Shown one piece after another: positions 33,828-41,913 of a stretch of 42,948 bases of DNA (position 1 is the first letter of the stretch; every line of letters starts with the position of its first letter). This DNA comes from Mucilaginibacter sp. OK098. Its GTDB lineage: Bacteria; Bacteroidota; Bacteroidia; Sphingobacteriales; Sphingobacteriaceae. The notes under the pieces were generated by a model. That model had not been told where the DNA came from, made no database searches, and saw only the letters and a program-made list of their open reading frames with translations. A program made the translations under genes and the position numbers. Location: assembly GCF_900142915.1 (NCBI RefSeq), contig NZ_FRCM01000016.1, positions 1 to 42,948 of the forward strand, written 5' to 3'.

Positions 33828-34259
33828 TCAATCTATTTTATGAGCTAAACAGGCTTCCTCATAACTCCATATTTCATTTTTTTCACCCTCTTCAAGAAAG
33901 TCCCTTATTGGTTTGTAATCTATTTCGGGTGAAATATCAACTGATATTAAAGTTGGAATATTGCCTCCTTCATAAGAACAGCCCATATTTATGAGTCGTT
34001 CTGTCACTTGCTTAATAGTTTCTTCGTCATAAAAAATTATTCTTACGGTACTATGCCCTGATTCTTCAATAAGGTCTGTAACATATAACTCCCCGCTTCT
34101 ATCCTCAACCCTTACTAGATCTCCCCAAGAATATCCGGGTGCATAAAAAAGAATGTTTTTTAATATATAATATTCGCCCTTTTTTTCCGCCCATGCACTT
34201 TCTAATGCATAATTATCTTCAAAATCATTGTATTCAAATATTATCTTTTCCATGTTCAT
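33828..34259 (-). CDS. DUF4265 domain protein, orphan immunity candidate
   Basis: A 143-aa soluble protein with DUF4265 features: the opening SAWAEKKGEYYILKNILFYA, then GYSWGDLVRVEDRSGELYVT and the STVRIIF strand. DUF4265 members are small alpha/beta proteins, often beside polymorphic toxins. Here the start codon lies 6 bp behind the stop of an RHS gene fragment, the place a cognate immunity gene would take, while the toxin itself is missing. It has its own terminator and is AT-rich. A second in-frame ATG at 34253 is possible. The immunity role is inference from context. Confidence 0.8.
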   Translation of the reverse strand: MNMEKIIFEYNDFEDNYALESAWAEKKGEYYILKNILFYAPGYSWGDLVRVEDRSGELYVTDLIEESGHSTVRIIFYDEETIKQVTERLINMGCSYEGGNIPTLISVDISPEIDYKPIRDFLEEGEKNEIWSYEEACLAHKID

Positions 34260-34265
34260 GTTTTG

Positions 34266-34388
34266 TTATTGATGTGATGGTGGCGTGGGGATGTTGATGC
34301 GTTTCAGCCAGCCGCGCTCGTTGTATTTGTAGCTGATGTCCTGCAAAAATGGTGCTGCCCCTGTTGCGCCGTGCAGGTGCTGTGGCAA
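34266..34388 (-). pseudogene. RHS-B gene remnant upstream of the DUF4265 gene
   Basis: On the minus strand 34293-34379 encodes HLHGATGAAPFLQDISYKYN plus ERGWLKRIN, the same 29 residues as RHS-B2 at 36436-36522. By hand alignment the DNA differs at 9 of 87 positions, all synonymous. Past N the frame diverges (IPTPPSHQ) and stops at 34266-34268. No start codon, core motif or toxin is left. It looks like the scar of another RHS-B gene, brought in or left by recombination, rather than a fresh copy of RHS-B2. Confidence 0.85.
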
Positions 34389-34392
34389 TACA

Positions 34393-34430
34393 ATAAAAAA
34401 GTAGCCCGCCTGATTAAACAAGCGGGCTAC
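34393..34430 (-). terminator. terminator of the RHS-B2/SUKH operon
   Basis: A perfect 9-bp stem GTAGCCCGC (34401-34409) with GCGGGCTAC (34422-34430), followed on the minus strand by TTTTTTATT. It separates the active locus-2 operon from the RHS remnant and the orphan DUF4265 gene. Confidence 0.9.
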
Positions 34431-34439
34431 TTTGCAACC

Positions 34440-34499
34440 GGGGCACGAGTAGCCTTTACGCTTTGGGCCGGCCCGTCATACTCGCGCCAGAATGAGGGA
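34440..34499. repeat. module-end palindromic repeat, copy C
   Basis: GGGGCACGAGTAGCCTTTAC, then GCTTTGGGCCGGCCCGTCAT and ACTCGCGCCAGAATGAGGGA. The arms GGCACGAGTA and TACTCGCGCC pair with one mismatch, and GGGCCGGCCC is a perfect inner palindrome. It starts 5 bp 3' of the SUKH stop codon and ends 9 bp before the terminator of the operon. Confidence 0.85.
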
Positions 34500-34504
34500 T
34501 TCCA

Positions 34505-34945
34505 CTAATCATAATCATAAAGTATTTCTGAATCTTCGATGTATAAATCTATGAATGTTTCAAGTGAATTCGCTATCGGTTTAAATCTTCTTTTATGGGG
34601 TATAATACCAATTTCGTAGCTATTACCCTCGATGTTAACACCATACCACCAACTCCCTTGCATATAATCAATAAATATTGCAACATTATAAAATTCATCG
34701 TTTTTATCGAGCGAAAACTTTTTGCCCATAGTTATAATATCTTCCTGCCTATAAAATAAGAAGCCTTCATGATCACAATCAGCAGTCCCATTAACGTTTT
34801 TATATAATTCTTGGAAGTCCTTTGGCAATGTAATGTCAGTCCTATTTAACATATAATTTACCTCCACAGGATTAACATATTCAAAAGAAACATTATTTCT
34901 CTTCCAATAATTTAATAGTTTACGAATTAACTCTACTTTGGCCAT
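34505..34945 (-). CDS. SMI1/KNR4 (SUKH) family immunity protein
   Basis: A 146-aa cytoplasmic protein of the SUKH superfamily, the most common immunity fold next to bacterial polymorphic toxins. Family features: a helix followed by ITLPKDFQELYKNVNG, then GFLFYRQEDIITM and a strand with MQGSWWYGVNIEGNSYEIG, ending ANSLETFIDLYIED. There is no signal peptide, so the toxin it neutralises should act in the cytoplasm. The start codon lies 13 bp inside the end of RHS-B2, which couples translation of toxin and immunity. Terminator and palindromic repeat follow. The family call is good; the pairing with RHS-B2 is inferred from overlap. Confidence 0.9.
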   Translation of the reverse strand: MAKVELIRKLLNYWKRNNVSFEYVNPVEVNYMLNRTDITLPKDFQELYKNVNGTADCDHEGFLFYRQEDIITMGKKFSLDKNDEFYNVAIFIDYMQGSWWYGVNIEGNSYEIGIIPHKRRFKPIANSLETFIDLYIEDSEILYDYD

Positions 34946-37900
34946 AATTGTATTATTTTTTCCATTAATGCCTTTCTCGGTAACAGATTTATGTTTCCCG
35001 CTTTTCTTGGATCTAAAAGCGACTTAGCATAGCTTGCCAATTGCTTGTTTACCCATTCTTTGGTTAGACCTTTTTTTGCAAAACTTTCAACCGTTTTCTC
35101 CGTTAAGCTTCCGGTCACCGACTCAGTTTGTGCAACAGCTTCAGCAGTTTGCCCCTCTCCCCACCCTATTATTTCACCCATCTCAGAAGAAGTCAATGTT
35201 GTAGTAACCACAGCTTCGTCAGCACCCGCTGCAAAGAACTCGCTACCAAACTCGGATAGTAAAACAACAGTTGTAGCCACTTCTATTTTCGTTAAAGTAG
35301 GACAATGGCAATCATCCTGGTTCCAGTGTGCTGGTTTATAAGAATGATGATACAAATTAGTATATTGATTATCATCAGCATTTTCTTTTTTATGAGTTCT
35401 CGTAGCCCTTATTGCAACTTCTTTTAACTGTATAGGTTTTGGCTTGGATTTAGGTTTTGGTTTTCCTTGTTCATTGCCGGAAACATCTTCAGTCTCCATT
35501 CCATCCGGATCAATATTCTTAATCGGGTTATCTTTCACATAGTTATAAGGTGACATTCTCCTATACTCTTCAGCCATCGGGTCGATAGTATTCCACCTTG
35601 CTATTACAGGATCGTAGAAACGTGCGCCATAATCATACTGTCCTAATTCATCCTGTAACTCCTTCTTATTGTAAAGGTACTTATTTGTTCCATTAATTTG
35701 TACATGCATGTTTAACCCAAACGGATAGTAATCTTCTTCGCCGACTTTGCCGTTGGTTTGGTCAAACGTTACGCGGTTGTTGCCAAGGTGGTCGGTCAGG
35801 GTATATTCGTAGGTGTAAGTACCCGCGTTATTATTTGCCCTGCCTTCTTCGGTTTGGATGAAAGCCAGTGCGCCATTGGTGTACTGGATGCCGCTGATAT
35901 AATCTGTATTAGTAGTTACGCCTCCGGCTGTGCTTACTTTTCGGAGTTTTTGTCCATTGGCATCATAAAAATAGGCGATGTTTATATTGGCACCGTCAGT
36001 CACCGTTTGCGGCAGGTTGAGCAGGTTGTAATTATTAACATTTGCGCCTGTTCTGCCATCATGCGATACATTGCCGTTTCCATCATAGGTATAAGTACTG
36101 CCGGTTACCCCGCTGATGGTGCTGAGCTGGTTGTTGGTATAGTTATAAGTGCCGGCATTTCCATTCCTTGTTAAGGAGATAATATTGCCTATTTCATCAT
36201 AACTGATCCCTGTTTCGCTGAGGCCTGTAGTGCTCATGCCCGAATTTAAACGGTTCATGGGGTCGTAAGCATACATCACATGCTGTTGTGTATGTGGCGT
36301 AGGAGTGTTGTATGCCCAAAATATTTGCTCGGTTATATTACCGTTGTAATTCTTAGGCGTTGTAGCAAACTTAACCGAATCATAGCCCAACTGCTCCGAA
36401 AACATCCGGGTTGCCGTTGGCGCCATTGCCGGGTCATTGATCCTTTTCAGCCAGCCGCGCTCGTTGTATTTGTAACTGATGTCCTGCAAAAAAGGCGCTG
36501 CGCCGGTTGCACCGTGCAGGTGTTTGGCCATTGCCTGCCCGATTGGGTTATAATCGTTTTGAGATAGCAGGATGTTTGTCCCGGTGTTTATTTTCTCAAA
36601 TGTTTGGGTTTTGCGGCCCATGTGATCATAGTTGTAGGTATTGGCTACTGTTAAGCCTAATGATGCTGTATTGCTAACGTTTTTATAGTGAAGCCGGGTT
36701 GTTGCAGTTACCTGGTTGGTGAAATTATAACTGCTGCTTACCACATCATAGTTGTACGGGCTCAGCGTACCGCCAAGATAATGCTGCTGGTAGGTTTTTA
36801 CATTGCGGCCCAGGTCATCGTAATAATGTGCGGTGCACAACATATCAAGGGTACTGCTGTAAGTAGTATTCAGCACCAGTGTTTTTGTTGCGGTCAGCAA
36901 GCCTTTGGTCATGGTGCTGTTGCCGCTTACTATAAAGTCCGGAGGCAGGCTTGGGATGTTTGTATAATCATCATAATAGTTGATGGTAAGAAACTGCGCA
37001 GGCAGGGCATACGTTACTATTTTATAGCCGGTGGTAGTATCGGTGTAGTCTCTTGAATCCCATTGCGGCCCGTTGTTGATGATGGTTTGCAAATCGCTTT
37101 GGCTTTGGCCCGCGGATGGCCATAAACCAGTCATGATTACCCGGCCCTGAGCATCATATTTGGTTGCTATCCACTGGTTAGTTAGCCGCAGTACGGCATC
37201 CTGCGAAAGCACCACCTTGTCAAGGTTGTTGTATATCAGATATTCCCAACCCTTGTTGGGGATCTTTTTTTGGATTACCCGGTTCCGCTGATCATAATGA
37301 TAACCGTAAATGTAATTGGTAAACGCTACGTCGGTTTCTAAAAATGAGGACGGGTAACCTGCACCTGCCGGGTTTGGCGGCATTACATACGTTAGGTTAT
37401 CCAGGTCATCATATATATAATAGGTGGTTGCATATTGCACTGGCCCGGCCGGAAGTTGGTTTTTTTTACAAATTACCTTACCTTGCAGGTCTTTATACTC
37501 AATACTGGTATAACCGTTTTCATCGGTTGTGGTGGTGGAGTAAAGCGTACCGGGTGCGTAAAAACTATTGCCTACAATGCCATTGCCTGCGGCATTTACG
37601 GCCCACAAAAACACCTCGTTTGCTGCATTGGTGCCATAAGCAATAGTTACGTTATGCCCGTTTCCAGGCTGCCATGACTGGCCGGGGGCACCCTGCTCTA
37701 CTACCCGGTTCAGCGGCGATGGTTCAAAAACAGTGGTTGCTGTTGGGTAAGCTGTATTTACCACCCCGTTTGCCTGTTGGGTTAATGTGCTACCCGGCGG
37801 ATGGTAAAAATTGGGCTGTGCCGTTAATGCATCCGTTTTATAGCTGCCGTCGCTGGTGCCCGTTGTGATGGCATAGGGCAGGTATTTGGTTGCTTCGCGG

Positions 37901-38379
37901 CCAAACTGATCATAGGCGATGGGCTGTACAAGGTCTATTCCAAGCGGACTGCCTTTTACCTGCACGGTTTGGATAGGGCGGCCCAGGCCATCAAGATATT
38001 GCACAGTTTGCATCATTCCGCAGGCGTTACGGCTGCGCAGCTTGCTGGTATCGGTAATGCCACTGATCCTTGGCGCCGAGGTCATTACATAGTTTTTATC
38101 GTTGCTGGGGGCGGTGTTTAAAGGGATACAGTCGCTAATATACAGGCGCAGGTGCTGCCCTGCCGTTGGCGTAAAGCTAAATATTGGCGTTGCCGTGGTG
38201 ATCCGGATATTGTTATAATAATCACCGGGGAGGGGGGTGCCCGTCATGGGTGCGGTTACAAAGGTTTGGGCTTGGGAGCAGAAAGCCGAAAGCACAAAGG
38301 CGAAAGGTAAAAGGCGAAAGGCAAAGGGTAAAAGATGAGCCCTTAACCTGTTTTTTATATTTATATGCTTAATTTTCAT
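34933..38379 (-). CDS. RHS-B2: DUF6443/RHS-core toxin with an unrecognised C-terminal tip
   Basis: An 1148-aa paralogue of RHS-B1. The signal peptide has an odd repeated hydrophobic core (LLPFAFRLLPFAFVLSAFCS, then QAQ). The DUF6443-type region has QYLDGLGRPIQTVQVKGSPL. YD repeats lead to the RHS core at about 899-961 (KELQDELGQYDYGARFYDP to DPDGM at 957-961). The 187-aa tip begins with a Lys/Pro-rich linker, has IQLKEVAIRATRTHKK and a DDCHC motif, a hydrophobic helix (VATTVVLLSEFGSEFFAAGA) and a helical end with GLTKEWVNKQLASYAKSL and LLPRKALMEKIIQLWPK. The tip shows no catalytic motif I know. The SUKH partner suggests a cytoplasmic target, often nucleic acid, but this is inference. Confidence 0.92.
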   Translation of the reverse strand: MKIKHINIKNRLRAHLLPFAFRLLPFAFVLSAFCSQAQTFVTAPMTGTPLPGDYYNNIRITTATPIFSFTPTAGQHLRLYISDCIPLNTAPSNDKNYVMTSAPRISGITDTSKLRSRNACGMMQTVQYLDGLGRPIQTVQVKGSPLGIDLVQPIAYDQFGREATKYLPYAITTGTSDGSYKTDALTAQPNFYHPPGSTLTQQANGVVNTAYPTATTVFEPSPLNRVVEQGAPGQSWQPGNGHNVTIAYGTNAANEVFLWAVNAAGNGIVGNSFYAPGTLYSTTTTDENGYTSIEYKDLQGKVICKKNQLPAGPVQYATTYYIYDDLDNLTYVMPPNPAGAGYPSSFLETDVAFTNYIYGYHYDQRNRVIQKKIPNKGWEYLIYNNLDKVVLSQDAVLRLTNQWIATKYDAQGRVIMTGLWPSAGQSQSDLQTIINNGPQWDSRDYTDTTTGYKIVTYALPAQFLTINYYDDYTNIPSLPPDFIVSGNSTMTKGLLTATKTLVLNTTYSSTLDMLCTAHYYDDLGRNVKTYQQHYLGGTLSPYNYDVVSSSYNFTNQVTATTRLHYKNVSNTASLGLTVANTYNYDHMGRKTQTFEKINTGTNILLSQNDYNPIGQAMAKHLHGATGAAPFLQDISYKYNERGWLKRINDPAMAPTATRMFSEQLGYDSVKFATTPKNYNGNITEQIFWAYNTPTPHTQQHVMYAYDPMNRLNSGMSTTGLSETGISYDEIGNIISLTRNGNAGTYNYTNNQLSTISGVTGSTYTYDGNGNVSHDGRTGANVNNYNLLNLPQTVTDGANINIAYFYDANGQKLRKVSTAGGVTTNTDYISGIQYTNGALAFIQTEEGRANNNAGTYTYEYTLTDHLGNNRVTFDQTNGKVGEEDYYPFGLNMHVQINGTNKYLYNKKELQDELGQYDYGARFYDPVIARWNTIDPMAEEYRRMSPYNYVKDNPIKNIDPDGMETEDVSGNEQGKPKPKSKPKPIQLKEVAIRATRTHKKENADDNQYTNLYHHSYKPAHWNQDDCHCPTLTKIEVATTVVLLSEFGSEFFAAGADEAVVTTTLTSSEMGEIIGWGEGQTAEAVAQTESVTGSLTEKTVESFAKKGLTKEWVNKQLASYAKSLLDPRKAGNINLLPRKALMEKIIQLWPK

Positions 38380-38397
38380 GGTTATTGCGGTTTAGGG

Positions 38398-41300
38398 TTA
38401 TTGCTGATAATGATAATCCATGTGCTTGATAATGTTGCCATCTTTATCCTTTATGTTCATCAATCGCTGGAAGGGGTCGTATTCGTAATAGGTTATTTCT
38501 CCTTTGGCATCGGTTGAACTGGTTAAGCCAATCAGCGGGTCATAAGTGTAGGTGGTCATCTGGGCATCAGATGGGTAAAAACGGACATCGTCTATTTGAT
38601 TACCTACTGGTATGTTGATTGTATAATTACCATTAGCAGTTACCACTACTGAATTTGTTTGAAGATTCCATACATTTCCAGATCTATACCAATAGGTTAA
38701 GGTGTAATTTCCTGAATCTAAGCCAGTTAATGCTTTCACATAGGGCGTTGTGTTGGTAATATAACTATAATGCCCTGTTTTAGCATCGCCTGCTGCACTA
38801 TTTCCGGAACCTTCTTCAAATCCGTTGTAAAAAACATTATTTGCTTTTGCGCTTTTAACAACTGCTACAGGATAGGCATTGTTATAGCCCCATTGATAGC
38901 TTGTTGCAGGGCCATTATATTTAGAGAATTCAAGTAGGTTTCCAAAAGTATCATATTTAGTGAAATTTGTTGTTATCTCAGAAGGCTGATTGTTAGGATA
39001 AAAACTTTCATAGCTTTTGGGAACAATTAAATTAGTAAATGGCTCCCAAAAGTGGTTAAACTGAGAGTGTAAAAAAGTTGTATTCTTATATAGGGATTGC
39101 TGCAAAACAAAATTCGTCATGTGTTTATTGACCATATCAATGCACACAGTTTGATCTGCAAATTGTCTGGCTTCAAAATCTTCTGGGTAGAAGTAATAAT
39201 TAAAAATACTATCCTTTTTACTGTTGATTAGTTTACTTGATGTAACATTAGCATGATATGTTCCATTATAAGCGTAACTATTAATTGTACTGACCGAATC
39301 CGAATTATTATAATAAACTTCGTTCGAAGATGTTAAAATTTTAGCAACATCGGTTAAATAGGAATATTTCCCAAATACATAATAATCATAAACTTTATCA
39401 GGATTAGGAGCATCCGCAGGAGCTGCTATGAATGTACCGATGGTTAAGCCATACACCTTTGTAGGAGATACACCTTTTTGATTATAAAAAAAATCGTATT
39501 TATTTACAAGTTTATTTACAAGTTTACCATTTACATCATAATCTTCTTTTGAAACAAGTTGCCCTCTGTTCCAATCATAATCTGTATTTTCAGAAAAAGG
39601 ATAAGAATTAGGGGTAAACGAATAGTTTGCAATGTTAGATACCTGATCAATCGGCGATCTATAAATTTGTGTTGCATTATAAAGGCCATAGCTATAAGAA
39701 TCATTGATTTCTCCTTGGGTTCCAGACAGATCATATTTATAAATGGTTTTTCCTAGTGTTCCATTACTGATATTTTTAATTATTTCTGTAACTTGTTTAT
39801 ATCCTATATTTGATCCCGATGTAGATCCTAATGGCGCTTGACTGACACTACTTCTTTTAACCTCATTTACAATATTCGTATAACTACCATCTAAAAGCCC
39901 CATCCGTGGAAGACTTATAACTCTGCCACTAGATTGATTTGTATCATCTGTATAAAAATATTGCCTGGAAGTGGCGGGATTTGAAGAAGCTGTTGCATCA
40001 TAGTTATCTAATTGCTTTATTCTTAATCCACCTCCGCTATAGGTTTCTCCATCATAGAAAAAAGCAGAAGGTTCATATGTATAAATGGTATATCCTCCAG
40101 TAGGATAGGTCATTTTAATCAGTGACCCTGCTCCAGTATATATTGGGTTTGGTAAACGATCTGCCGCATTAATTTGACTACCCCAAACTACTGTATTTAA
40201 GTAGGTGGATGGAGAGCCTGAATAATTGCTTTTAGGATAAATTCGAAACCGGTCATCTCCTGCCAAATCGGGATATATATATATTTTCGGAATCAAAACC
40301 TGATTGCCCGATGCTCCATTAAAATATCCCCATAAATCTTGTTGGTATGAAAACCTAAAAGGAAGCGCATAAGTCGTATCATAGCTAAAAACAAAGGGAG
40401 GTCTTTTACTATTATTATTCCCAATCTCAAGTAAACTATCTAACCTTAATCTTTTAAAATATGAATTATAACCGGTCTCGGTGTTTACATGGTTAGTGTT
40501 ATTTAAGTTAAAGCTAGATAGTGTTGCACTTTGAAAATATGAGTAATTAAGACTAAATGATTTTATTAATTGGTTTGTTTGTTTTTGATAAATATTTATA
40601 CCTGTAATTGCTTTTGCTATACCGCTACCATTGGTTGCAAAAGTTGCCTGATTATCAACATCTAATCTATTTAATTGTGCAGGAAATGTTATAAGTTCAT
40701 TTGGTGTAGAAATACTAGTTAACCTTTTAGCGCTAGTAGTGCCCCAAAAACCATTTTTTTGATTTTGAAAAACTACATTTCTTGTATTTTCTGGACTATT
40801 GGGCGCCCCTGTTTCATAGTCTGGTAAAGCTTCGTAAGACCTAATTTGGTCATTTTCATAAGTAAAATCTATTTCCTGACCATTTGAGGCAATTATTTTA
40901 CTTAAATACCAACTTGAATTATAATTCGTTACCGCATCACTTGTGCCAGAAGTATAGACTTGGCTGAATGAGCCATCAGAAGTAGGACGACTAAGTAAAT
41001 TAGCTGTAGGATTGTTGTTTGATGTACTTATAACATCCTGGTAAATGTTTTCTACATCATTAAAAAAATAAGTATTTCCCTTGTCGTCTATTATTGTAAA
41101 TGAATTTAATTTTTTTGAACTATCAAAGGTGAAGGAAATTTTCAAATCTTGAAACGGAATAGTTTTTGCTTCTATTTGACCACTTTCGACATTAAAAACA
41201 AATTTTCCAGAAATTCCAGCAAAATTAAAATAAAACACATCAGGGTCAAGGTCATAATAAGGACTACCAGAATAAAGCATATAATCTGGTCCAGGTGATC

Positions 41301-41910
41301 CATAGTACCAATTAAGTAAATAACTTTTAAGATAGGCAGGATCGGTGCTTGTTGGATTAAATAATTCAACTAAATTAACCGGTTTTTGCCATTTACTAGG
41401 TAGAGATGAATCATTGTGATAAAATCTTCCAATACTCACTGTACCGTCAATATGGCCACTTGTATTGGGATACAAATTAGCAGCTAATGGATCAGAATCA
41501 TCAGGTGACCCTTTAACTACACGGGTAATCATGCCGCCTGCCAATAATGACCAGTTCAAGCCAACATCCGATGCCTGTTCCTCAATCTTTACTCCACCTG
41601 CCTGATAGCTTAAGTTTATTGGCAATTTAAACCCATTTGCTAAATGAATTTCGTATAGCGGAATGGTAATTTGCGGAGTCCCGGTATAGAGGGAAACGGG
41701 ATTATCAACATATTTCCCCAAAGATGAAGTTGTAGGAGGGGATGTATAAACCCCTGCATTTTGACCTTTCACTGTTAGTACCCCTAAGAAAAACAAACAA
41801 AAACTATATAAATGAAGCTTATATTTTAATGATCGATTGATTATAACACTTTGAGTATTTATAACTCTATGCGATAAGTTTTGCCGGAAATAAATTATTT
41901 TCTTTTTCAT
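38398..41910 (-). CDS. RHS-A2: exported YD/RHS-repeat shell protein without toxin tip
   Basis: An 1170-aa paralogue of RHS-A1. A long 32-residue lead precedes the hydrophobic signal core LHLYSFCLFFLGVLTVKGQ. Then come VDNPVSLYTGTPQITIPLYE, LPINLSYQAGGVKIEEQASD and GLNWSLLAGGMITRVVKGSP, the same landmarks as in RHS-A1. The jelly-roll-like segment near the C-terminus (FYNGFEEGSGNSAAG to QIDDVRFYP) and the final YD repeat (YYEYDPFQRLMNIKDKDGN) are conserved, whereas the middle differs strongly and is AT-rich. It lies 3 bp behind the fibre gene and 18 bp before RHS-B2. It is likely the first half of a split RHS shell. Confidence 0.9.
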   Translation of the reverse strand: MKKKIIYFRQNLSHRVINTQSVIINRSLKYKLHLYSFCLFFLGVLTVKGQNAGVYTSPPTTSSLGKYVDNPVSLYTGTPQITIPLYEIHLANGFKLPINLSYQAGGVKIEEQASDVGLNWSLLAGGMITRVVKGSPDDSDPLAANLYPNTSGHIDGTVSIGRFYHNDSSLPSKWQKPVNLVELFNPTSTDPAYLKSYLLNWYYGSPGPDYMLYSGSPYYDLDPDVFYFNFAGISGKFVFNVESGQIEAKTIPFQDLKISFTFDSSKKLNSFTIIDDKGNTYFFNDVENIYQDVISTSNNNPTANLLSRPTSDGSFSQVYTSGTSDAVTNYNSSWYLSKIIASNGQEIDFTYENDQIRSYEALPDYETGAPNSPENTRNVVFQNQKNGFWGTTSAKRLTSISTPNELITFPAQLNRLDVDNQATFATNGSGIAKAITGINIYQKQTNQLIKSFSLNYSYFQSATLSSFNLNNTNHVNTETGYNSYFKRLRLDSLLEIGNNNSKRPPFVFSYDTTYALPFRFSYQQDLWGYFNGASGNQVLIPKIYIYPDLAGDDRFRIYPKSNYSGSPSTYLNTVVWGSQINAADRLPNPIYTGAGSLIKMTYPTGGYTIYTYEPSAFFYDGETYSGGGLRIKQLDNYDATASSNPATSRQYFYTDDTNQSSGRVISLPRMGLLDGSYTNIVNEVKRSSVSQAPLGSTSGSNIGYKQVTEIIKNISNGTLGKTIYKYDLSGTQGEINDSYSYGLYNATQIYRSPIDQVSNIANYSFTPNSYPFSENTDYDWNRGQLVSKEDYDVNGKLVNKLVNKYDFFYNQKGVSPTKVYGLTIGTFIAAPADAPNPDKVYDYYVFGKYSYLTDVAKILTSSNEVYYNNSDSVSTINSYAYNGTYHANVTSSKLINSKKDSIFNYYFYPEDFEARQFADQTVCIDMVNKHMTNFVLQQSLYKNTTFLHSQFNHFWEPFTNLIVPKSYESFYPNNQPSEITTNFTKYDTFGNLLEFSKYNGPATSYQWGYNNAYPVAVVKSAKANNVFYNGFEEGSGNSAAGDAKTGHYSYITNTTPYVKALTGLDSGNYTLTYWYRSGNVWNLQTNSVVVTANGNYTINIPVGNQIDDVRFYPSDAQMTTYTYDPLIGLTSSTDAKGEITYYEYDPFQRLMNIKDKDGNIIKHMDYHYQQ

Positions 41911-41913
41911 GCA

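Noticed and set aside
35045..37868. Several plus-strand frames antisense to RHS-B2 (for example 35758-36174)
   Set aside because: Repetitive YD-encoding DNA keeps antisense frames open by chance; their translations show valine/cysteine-rich shadow character.
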